Shown: positions 1-8,200 of the stretch, one piece after another
How the letters are laid out: each line of letters starts with the position of its first letter
Position numbering within the stretch: the first letter of the stretch is position 1
From: a virus
Virus record (IMG/VR): IMGVR_UViG_3300004461_000105
Coordinates: 1-26,098 of that record
Strand: one strand, 5' to 3'
DNA: 26,098 nt
Translations under genes and position numbers: made by a program
The notes under the pieces: model-generated
What the model saw: the letters and a program-made list of their open reading frames with translations, nothing else
Databases searched by the model: none
What the model was told of the DNA's origin: nothing

Positions 1-746
1 CCATTTAATTCAATTCCACCAGGAAGTTTTACACCTTGAAACTTGATTAAATTTTGTCCCCACTGTTTTTTTATCAATGCAGTGAGATATTTTTTAACAA
101 AACTATCATTATAAACTTGAGAAAAACTTTCAGGATCAAGTGCTCTATAACATTCGAGAACAAGGTAAGTATCCTTAGTTTGCGCTTTCCAATCAATATC
201 TAAATATAATCTATCTTGCCTCTTATTAAATCTTACCTGTTTTTCTGTCGTTAGTAAAAAATCAATATCTTCCAGATAGGATTTGGTCATTGCATATGTC
301 AATAAATCAACTGAATTGAAATAATAAAGATCATTTAAAAACAATTGATATTTAATACTAAACATTCCTCCAGAGATTGTGCTAGTATCAAACTTAAATA
401 TTTTTTCGACTCCTATAACAGAATCTGGAACTTGAATATAGTTTGAAGTTTCATAAAAATTAAAGGTGGTTGTACCAAAACCAACAACATTTGCAGTTCC
501 AGTTGTTGTTACAATACCTACTCCAGTTGTTCCTGTAGATCTTCCTCTGTTGATATCATCCTCAGTAATTTTATACTTGAGATACATTTTCTCAACCCCA
601 TCATAATGTCTCTCATTAAAGTATTGGAGAGTATCATCAACCAAGTCATCTACTTGTTCGTCGGCAACATTTATTTCAAGAACCGGAGCTCCAAGTTGTC
701 TTAAACAATAATCGACAAGTTCTTTTCTAGTAGTAGGTTTTGCCAT
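1..746 (-). CDS. 13: Neck protein gp13 (T4-like), C-terminus cut by window edge
   Basis: This is the head-completion/neck protein of the T4 type, which with gp14 joins the filled head to the tail. I read 248 codons, and the frame stays open to base 1; T4 gp13 is about 309 residues, so the end lies outside the window. The N-terminus has a strongly conserved block (KELVDYCLRQLGAPVLEINV, residues 8-27), then an acidic helix ending QYFNERHYDGVEKMYLKY (41-58). Further on, IGVEKIFKFD and MFSIKYQLFLNDLYY are typical of cyanophage gp13. Residues 70-95 form a Ser/Thr/Gly-rich insert (GTTGVGIV, VVGFGTTTF) resembling the repeats of the neighbouring fibre and baseplate proteins. The ATG at 744-746 overlaps the previous stop by one base (TGATG) and has a strong GGAGG Shine-Dalgarno at 756-760. 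Identification comes from recalled family sequence and from its place after the fibritin position. Confidence 0.82.
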   Translation of the reverse strand, partial: MAKPTTRKELVDYCLRQLGAPVLEINVADEQVDDLVDDTLQYFNERHYDGVEKMYLKYKITEDDINRGRSTGTTGVGIVTTTGTANVVGFGTTTFNFYETSNYIQVPDSVIGVEKIFKFDTSTISGGMFSIKYQLFLNDLYYFNSVDLLTYAMTKSYLEDIDFLLTTEKQVRFNKRQDRLYLDIDWKAQTKDTYLVLECYRALDPESFSQVYNDSFVKKYLTALIKKQWGQNLIKFQGVKLPGGIELN

Positions 747-1102
747 CAGTATGTGCCTCCATCAATAAGTCCAGCAGTTAATGTTCCCGAAACAAATAAA
801 TTATCAGAATATGTTGCAACACCAACAAAAGTGGATACTCCTGATACATTCAAATTACCATTAAGATCTAATAAATTTCCTATAGTTGCAATACCAGATA
901 AATTTAAATTTCTACCAATAAAATTACCAGTTACTGACCCAACAATATCACCAATAACATTTAAACTTCCATCAACATATAAATCACTCTTAAAAGTAGA
1001 TACTCCAACAAAAGTAGATATTCCAGAAACATTTACTTTAGTAAGGTTAGTATTTCCACTTACATTCAGTAAGGTTCCTACAGTTGCAATACCAGAGATA
1101 TT
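746..1102 (-). repeat. Tandem repeat in the fibre gene, period about 198 bp
   Basis: Two diverged copies of a 66-residue unit lie end to end. Copy 1 is 905-1102 (residues 179-244) and copy 2 is 746-904 (residues 245 to the end, truncated at its C-terminus and 4 residues shorter inside). Matching landmarks are NISGIATVGTLLNVSGN against NLSGIATIGNLLDLNGN, SGISTFVGVSTF against SGVSTFVGVATY, and SDLYVDGSL against DNLFVSGTL. At DNA level the segment near 826-857 closely matches the one near 1001-1032 (both contain ccaacaaaagt). This suggests duplication within the gene and fibre length that can change by unit gain or loss. Confidence 0.75.
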
Positions 1103-1636
1103 CCAATTTCTTGCACTAGCTTCATCATAAACAAGATCACCATTTACATTAAGATCACCCGCAACATACAAATCTCCACCAGTTGTGGTAATACCTCCAG
1201 AAGAAGCAAGAGTCGTAACTCCAACAGACTTGAACGTCGATTGTGCGGTAACTCCATTGAGAATATCAACGGCAGCATTTATATCTACATTAGAAGAGAA
1301 AGTTGCAATACCTGCAACCGAAACACTTTCACCAATATGAACTTGTTTTGCTATTCCAATTCCACCATTAATAACTAATGCACCATTTGTAGGTGCGGAA
1401 GAATTGGTAGTATTTGAAAATGTTACAATGCCAGCAATACTAAGAGTTGTCGAATCGAGTTGATCCGTCATAAAAAATTTTGATTGGTCAAGGTCCCATA
1501 CGAGGATCATCCCATCTCTAGTTTTTAGAGTGGAATCTACATCACTTAACGAAATTACACTTGATGGTGGTGCTGAAGCATTGGATAAAACACGAATTAC
1601 ATTCTGAGATCCAATTCTGTCGTTAATACTAGGCAT
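746..1636 (-). CDS. Repeat fibre protein in the fibritin (wac) position
   Basis: A 296-residue virion structural protein, probably a trimeric fibre or whisker. Residues 1-66 form a non-repetitive head (INDRIGSQNVIRVLSNA at 4-20; DGMILVWDLDQSKFFMTDQL at 41-60) of a type I recall from cyanophage structural proteins; this is probably the virion-attachment part. From residue 67 on it is nearly all beta-type repeats built around SGIATF/GVSTF and DLYVDGSLNV. TNGALVINGGIGIAKQVHIG (83-102) is a stretch common in marine phage tail fibres. Residues 179-244 and 245-296 are tandem copies. There is no signal peptide, membrane segment or enzymatic motif. It overlaps both neighbours by one base (TAATG upstream, TGATG downstream). 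In T4 the gene just before 13 is wac (fibritin), so position suggests a neck or collar fibre, but I see no fibritin sequence signature such as a foldon. A short tail fibre is the alternative. Confidence 0.72.
   Translation of the reverse strand: MPSINDRIGSQNVIRVLSNASAPPSSVISLSDVDSTLKTRDGMILVWDLDQSKFFMTDQLDSTTLSIAGIVTFSNTTNSSAPTNGALVINGGIGIAKQVHIGESVSVAGIATFSSNVDINAAVDILNGVTAQSTFKSVGVTTLASSGGITTTGGDLYVAGDLNVNGDLVYDEASARNWNISGIATVGTLLNVSGNTNLTKVNVSGISTFVGVSTFKSDLYVDGSLNVIGDIVGSVTGNFIGRNLNLSGIATIGNLLDLNGNLNVSGVSTFVGVATYSDNLFVSGTLTAGLIDGGTY
755..760 (-). promoter_or_regulatory. Strong ribosome binding site of gp13
   Basis: On the minus strand the sequence GGAGGC lies 9 bases before the gp13 ATG (744-746), inside the last codons of the fibre gene. 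It is the clearest Shine-Dalgarno in the window and supports this start for gp13, which also overlaps the upstream stop as TGATG and so should be translationally coupled. Confidence 0.7.
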
Positions 1637-1971
1637 TACCTGGTTACTCCCCCTCGTACTAGTGCTGCACCCTCTACAGCTTTATATTCTCTACCAAAAT
1701 TCGTAATTTTCACATCAAATACATATCTTCCAGGTTTTAGATCAACAGATAAAGTTGAACCTAATGATACTTGAATAATACCCAAATTTGGGTCAGTAAT
1801 TGATGATGCAAAAGATACTGCCGTAGTTGATCCATAATGCTTTCTCAATTTTGCTTCAAGAGAAGCATTAGTTAGTATTAATGGAGTTCCGGATCTAGTA
1901 TCTTCTAACTGAAAAGACGTATCAAAATCATATCCCTGCTCAATCACAATATTTGATACATAAACAGACAT
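1636..1971 (-). CDS. Small beta-rich virion protein (BppU N-terminal-like pattern)
   Basis: A 111-residue protein that I judge to be a small beta-sandwich virion component. The spacing of conserved features resembles the N-terminal domain of phage baseplate upper proteins (BppU type): a start strand then GYDFDTSFQLED (13-24), a strand with AKLRKHYGSTTAVSFASS (40-57), GIIQVSLG (64-71), LKPGRYVFDVKI (78-89), and a closing EGAALVRGGVTR (100-111). Here the domain stands alone instead of being fused to a fibre, and the fibre gene follows with a one-base overlap (TAATG), so the two may be made together, perhaps as an adaptor and its fibre. It is the first gene after a late promoter box at 2000-2007. 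An upstream ATG at 1990 opens only a 15-codon frame and is not used for this protein. The family assignment rests on pattern only and is tentative. Confidence 0.68.
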   Translation of the reverse strand: MSVYVSNIVIEQGYDFDTSFQLEDTRSGTPLILTNASLEAKLRKHYGSTTAVSFASSITDPNLGIIQVSLGSTLSVDLKPGRYVFDVKITNFGREYKAVEGAALVRGGVTR

Positions 1972-1999
1972 TATTTTGTGGTGCTAACATACCTTTAGA

Positions 2000-2007
2000 T
2001 ATTTATA
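2000..2007 (-). promoter_or_regulatory. T4-type late promoter box TATAAATA
   Basis: A perfect TATAAATA on the minus strand lies in the 49-base gap between the 65- and 111-residue genes, with 28 bases between the box and the ATG. T4-like phages use this octamer at about -10 with the phage sigma gp55, and it needs no -35 element. The surrounding bases (CATATAAATATCTAAA) are nearly identical to those of the gp8 promoter. It should drive the 111 aa, fibre and gp13 genes. Confidence 0.82.
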
Positions 2008-2020
2008 TGAATTTGATTGA

Positions 2021-2218
2021 CTAGTTATTTTTAATTAATTCTTTAAGAAGTGTTTTAATTTCCTCAATATCATTTTTCATATCATTCAATTCTTTTTTAC
2101 GCAAATCTTTTTGTACAAGAGAATTTACATATTGATTATAATTGGTAGTATCGCAGTTTATAATACTACCAGTATTTTCATCTCTATACAGATTTGAATG
2201 TCCCTTTACTTTTATCAT
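2021..2218 (-). CDS. Small conserved coiled-coil protein, unknown function
   Basis: A 65-residue protein of a kind I recall as common in the structural block of T4-like cyanophages; its function is unknown to me. The N-terminal half (IKVKGHSNLYRDENTGSIIN, residues 2-21) looks like a small beta hairpin. The C-terminal half (about 38-63) is a charged amphipathic helix with hydrophobic residues in heptad spacing (L44, M47, I51, I54, L58, L61), so a short coiled coil or an oligomerising tail is likely. Its ATG overlaps the stop of the giant DUF4815 gene by four bases (ATGA), meaning translation is coupled to that gene. It is the last gene of its transcription unit, with a late promoter box following. 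An assembly chaperone or a minor wedge component are possible roles, but nothing in the sequence decides this. Confidence 0.72.
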   Translation of the reverse strand: MIKVKGHSNLYRDENTGSIINCDTTNYNQYVNSLVQKDLRKKELNDMKNDIEEIKTLLKELIKNN

Positions 2219-5200
2219 CTTAGTGCAATTACTCTAAGGTCTGCTAAACGAGGTGCTTGTGCCTGATTTGAACTATTCATTACAATTTTAATACCGTATC
2301 CAGTGAATAAATCTAAATTTTCAACTGTAAATTCATATTCTAAAAATTCTCCATCAAGACTTGCTTTAACTTTTGTGTCCGGTAATCCACTATTTTTAGA
2401 TTCATCAACAACTAAAAATCCTTCAGTAGTTTCTTTCAAATTATTATATCCTGGAAATAGTTCATAAGATTGACTAATTTCACTAGAATCTGCTTTTATT
2501 GTAGTATAAAGAACTCTAAAATCAGAATCTCCTGGTCTTTCTGCAGCAATAATAACTTTTAGTCCAGAAGCTGGATTTTTAAGAGTGTTTATATTTGAAT
2601 AATATACAGAAGCATGTGGATCGAATAATATTGAATTGACACGATTATCACTGGAATAATCATCAATTGGTTTGTTTAAACGAGACAGATTAAATTCTGT
2701 TCTTGCTTGATTAAGATTAAGTATTGGAGATAATGCACTATTAGGATCATTAGAATTAAATACGATTGCAGTAGTAAATGATTTTTTTCTTGGTAAAGAA
2801 GTCAAATATTCATTTTGATTTGCCTCTGATGCAACCATCCTTACAGAATTTAAAGAATTTAATTCATTTAGTTGAATTTGTTGATATCCATTATCATTAA
2901 ACGAAACTTCATTTCCACTAACACTTGTTGCAGTTACAGTTCTGACTTGTCCAGTCACAGAAGTTGTTGAACCTGGTGTCAAAATACCATATATTGGATT
3001 TACTGCATCATACATTATGTTTTGGGAAGCAGTGACATTATCTCCACCAATTAATCTTTCATCATTAAATGATAACTGAGGAGTTCCTGCTGTAGTTCCA
3101 TCATTCAATCTTGAACTTCCTTTATTGGATGACCTATCAATTCTTACATGATAACTGTCAATATCTATTGGAGAAGCAATAGAGGTTGTTATCCCATTAA
3201 CTCTTCTTAACGAAACTCCGCCAAATTCATATTTTTCTACATCAGCATCTACAAAGTGATTAACTGCAATAGTATTATCAATTCCTCTACCATTACTACT
3301 AATATTTAATATTCCAGATCCGAAACCTTCATATTTGATAATTTCATTTCCAATTTTTACATATCCTGGATATGATCCAGAAACATTTTTTCCTTCAAAA
3401 GTTACGAAGTTTGCTGTAGAAGCAACACTGATTGTTGTCACATCATCAACATTTAGTTGAGAACTTAACACAGTTGTCGGAACATCAGATTTAATGTTAT
3501 CTACTATCAATTTATTAGTAGTAGAATACATTCCATGATTAAAATGATCTACCTTAAAATAATCACCAGAGTACACTCCACCATCTGAAGAGGCATTTAA
3601 AATATTTGTTCCTGCAGCAGATACAATTGTAGAAGCATCACTATAATAACTAACTGCAGCACCAACTGCAAATTCCTTTCCACTTCCATTTCCACCAAAT
3701 TCACCTTGAACATTTGAAAGATATAAAGTATTTAATCCTGTGATTCCAGTAATTGTAACTGTAGCATCTCTACCAGTTTGTTTAGATGTTGTTGAAGTTT
3801 GAATTCCTACAACATTTCCTACTTGATACCCACTTCCAAAATCGAGAGTAGAATGTCCAACACCAGTAATTACTCCATTAGAGTTAGTAGTAATAAGAAG
3901 TTTAAGATTTTCACCTTTTCCAGATATATTATAAGTACTTACAATTTGATTAGTAACACTTGCCGGATAATTTGCACCTGCATCTGTGAGACTAACACTA
4001 CTAACAGAACTTCCTTGTCCAACAACAATAGCAGATCCTCCATTATTGGATCCTGCAAGTTTTCTACCCACAGTTACAATACCAATAAAACTAGAATTTT
4101 CTGTTGTAACAATACCAATTTTTCCTGTTTTAGGAAGAATAGTAATTGGACTACTATTCAATCTTCGAATATATCCATTACTTTCATCTAATGGTGGATT
4201 GTAAAAATATACGGATCCTGTTGTTTCAGTAAATTCTGCTTTGTATAATTTAAATTTAAGATCTTGATTTTGATCTGTTGTCCAAACAGAACCGTTTTGA
4301 GATTTAAATAATGCACCAAGAGCAAACTGTTGAGTATAAATTACCTGATCAACATCTGGAAGAGATTGTGTATTAACAGTTTTTTCTCCCATAACTGCAG
4401 TCCATACTTCATATTCATCACTTTGAGCAGAAAGTAGAACAATCGCGTATTCTCTTCCTGGTGCCAAGAAAATAGGTTCGGGGAACTTAACATTAGTTGC
4501 AATTTCTCCAGTATCTGATGTTTGAATGAGTTGAGTTTCAACACCATTTGCATCAACAGATCTAGGTCTAAGAGTTACTGATGAATTACCAATAACTTCT
4601 AACGTAGGAGTTCCTAGTAATGTAGATCTAACTTGAACTGTAACAGGTGCAGTACCACTATCAATAGATGCAAAGTATACGTCTACAGATGTTAAAAATA
4701 CTCCATTCACATCGTCTTCAGTATCAATATCAGATTTAACTTGGATATTTCCACCAACAGTAAAGGTTTGGGCAAGAGGATCAACATACCCTACCTCAAC
4801 AGTTCCTCCAATAGTTGCATTTATAGTATTATTAATTGTGGTAGTTGTGGTATTTGTTGTTACCGTAGCTTGGAAGTTGATTAAAGTTGCAACTGCAGTA
4901 TAATTTGTTTCCGCAAAAGAAACGGAATTGCTTCCAGGTAATCCAGGAGTATTTGTAGAACTTGATGTAAGTCTATAAGTTTTTGTTCCTGTAGATATTC
5001 TTGTTGAAGGTCTTGGTGTTGCATTTGGATCTCTTAAGAAGAAAGATCCAATAAGATCTCCATAATTATCTGATATCAATCTAATATCCTTTACAAATGC
5101 AATTGCTTGGCTAGTTTGCCCCACCAACTGCATCCCACTTTCAAGATATCCGAAAAAGTCCCCTTGAGAATTTTGTGCAAGTGCTGCGGTATCTACATTA

Positions 5201-8200
5201 AGAATTTTCGATGATGAGTTATAATTGTTGGATATAGTGGGATTATTTGGATCGTATGGATTCTGATTGTAAATTGATGTTGGTGAATTAAAAGGTCCTA
5301 ATTTATGATTTGGAGTACAAACTCTAAATCTTATTCTTTCTTGACCATTAACAGTTCCAATTACAGTTTCTCCAATCCTAAATGCACCGGAAGAACCATT
5401 TCCAGTAAGTCCTCTATTATTAGAAATTTCAATTAGTTTAGGGATTAAATCAACAGCACTATTACCATCCAGGAATTGATAAAATCTGGTGTTTGGTTTG
5501 AGACTAGAAGCACTGAACTCAACATTTCTAGACCTCATAAATTCTTCATCAGGTGTACCAACCACCTCATTACGAATAAATGTATCTACAGTATCAAAAC
5601 TATCACTTGCAGTACTACTCCTTCTCTCAGTGCCACTGAGTCCTTGAGCAAAAGCCTGTAATGCTCCACCAGTATTTCCTCCACCTCTAAATCTTGGAGC
5701 TAACGGAAGATCGAAAGATCTATTTTGAGTAAGATCCAGATTATTGACAAGATTAACTTCTTGTGTAAATCTATTGTTTACATTTACATCCTGCAATTGA
5801 ACTGTTCTAGTCCAACTATCAACCTCTGGTTGTAATTGAACTACTCCATCATAAACAACAATATTGAAAGGGTTTACATTTTCTACTTTAGTTGCAAATG
5901 GTTGTTCTAGCCAATCAACTTCGTTATATGCAAGAGTTAATGCTTGACCAGTTTTTTGAATCGCAGAATCCAATAAAATTAAACTATCATCATTCAAATC
6001 TAGTTCTTGTGGTGACAACTCATCTAAAGTTGCTACCAGTGAATTTAATGAATTTCTACTAATGTTTGGATTTAAAGTTCTAGTAGATTGATCAACCAAA
6101 GTTGTTGAAAGAAATGAATCAAATTTAGAATTATCAGAAAATGAGTCAACAAAGAAACCACTTTTAAATCTATCTCTACCTTCAGTATCTTGAATTCGCA
6201 AAGTGTTCGCATTTATTTCCAGAAGAGATAATGTTGTTACTCTTTCTAAATTTTCAACTCTATCTTCAATAATACCAATGTCTCTCATCGTGTATCTTCT
6301 ATTATCAGTTAAGATAATACCCGCATTAGATGTATTATAAAGATATGCAGGATATGTAATTGTTGCAAGTTCTATGAAATCTCCTCTCTTAGTAGGTGGT
6401 TTTGGATTTTTTGAGGAAATTCCTTTTTCAATAACAAAATTGCCAAGAATATCCAAATAAACTTTGTCCATTCTTGGAAGATAAAAACTTTGACTGACTA
6501 TTGCATTCTCTTTTGGTGCTAATAATCTTAATGGAGAAGTATTAAATGCCGAAGTTCTAGCATTAAAATCGAATGGTGATTTATCAGTTGTTACTGCAGG
6601 ATTAAATATTGCCACTCTAGGTCTAAAGTCTAAAGTATCTGTTGCCCTAATAGACCCTCCAATATTCGGAATATCTTTAGAAAATCTTTCTGCATCATAA
6701 CTATCGACGGTAAATACATCTCCAGAATCAGTCGTTGGAACTGAATAATGGTCGAAAACTATCAATAAACGACGAGATGGTTCATGAATATTTTTTCTTC
6801 TCTCAATTCTTGAATAATCATAATATTGATTTTTCTGTCCTCTGTTTAACACATATGATCCGGTTATATCATTATAGTTGCCCCTTGTTATAGAATCAAT
6901 TTGAGAATTAATTTTTGTCTCCTCAAATACTACTGCTTCACCTATAGAAAATTTGTTTTCATTTAAATAAACAACTCCTAATTTATTTGCACTTCCCGAC
7001 GAAGGAGATGTAGTGTTATTAGTAACAATTCTGGCTACAGTATTACTTTTAGTTCCTATAATATTTTCACCAATTAATGCATTTGCTCCAACATTTGATA
7101 TAACTGGAAAATCAACTATATCTAAAGTCGGAGTAGATTCATTTAAAGATTCATAAATTGAAAGAACCTTCACCACATCAGGATAATTTAATGATATTTC
7201 TTCGTCTTGAATTCTCAGACCATAATATTGATTATATGTTAACCCATCATTTTTAGAGGTTGCGACATTATTTCCAGACTCTTTTAATTTTGACCCATTT
7301 ACAGATAAAATTCTACTTCTACTATAAGTTTTAGTTTTACTCTGAATATTATTTTTTACTGCTGTTACATTAACAACAGTATCATTATTTGAAAGACTGT
7401 TGTCTAGACCTCTAATAGTTACTGTATTTCCACTAATACTGAATGCATCTGAAGTAATCTTTCCTATACCTCCTCCACTATATCCAATACCAAATCTCTC
7501 TTGATCAAAATTAACCCAAGATATATCAGTAATACCACTAACATCACTAGTATTGATAGTTATAGCATTATCAGTGCCATCAACGTCTTTTCCAGTTAAC
7601 TGTTCAGTAATGAATAGTTGAGAATTGGAAAGATCAATACTAGATGTATTTCGTTCTGCTAGGGGAGCAAATAAAGTTCCGGAACCTCTTACTATTGGTG
7701 CTCCTAAAAATCCATTAACTTGAATATCTGATGTTGGAAGTGCTCCATTAAATACTCCAGCAACAGTTGATAATGCAGAAATTTCGAATGATAATGCATC
7801 TGCTGCAATACTGGATATTCTATTAAAATATTCTAATGAAGAACCAGATTGTTGATATCTGATTACAGTATCAGTTCTAATACCAACAAAAGTTCTACCT
7901 GGAGAAGTTACTGTAGAGATACCTCCCCCAGTTGCAGTAATTGTTAATTCAGATACTGCTCCTGGAAAATTAAATTTATCTAAAATTGAATCCGCTTGAA
8001 AATTACTATAACTAAAAGGTGCTGTTTGTTTTACTGACTTAATGTTTTGAGTGTTATATGTACGAACTTCAGTTATAGATCTTGAAGATTGTATTCCATT
8101 AATAGTTAAACTTTCACCTTTTGCAAAAGTTCCAGAAGTTTGTCTTAAAAATATTTGATTTGATGATCCGTCTGCTGTAGCAAATCCTGTTGATCCAGTA

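Noticed and set aside
753-1130. Plus-strand open frame of 125 codons
   Set aside because: It is antisense to the fibre repeats; its own repeats mirror the tandem units on the other strand.
1943-1990. Possible leader peptide starting at the ATG at 1990 before the 111-residue gene
   Set aside because: The frame holds 15 codons, ends inside the next gene and shows no composition suggesting attenuation. An AAAGG lies just before it, but this is not enough to call it real.
3799-4191. Plus-strand open frame of 130 codons
   Set aside because: It is antisense to the DUF4815 gene, and its Ser/Asn/Thr/Ile-rich sequence reflects the AT-rich complement of the repeat module there.
4341-4556. Minus-strand open frame of 71 codons within the DUF4815 gene
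   Set aside because: It is a frame-shifted shadow; the main frame across it encodes the well-formed jelly-roll-like stretch.
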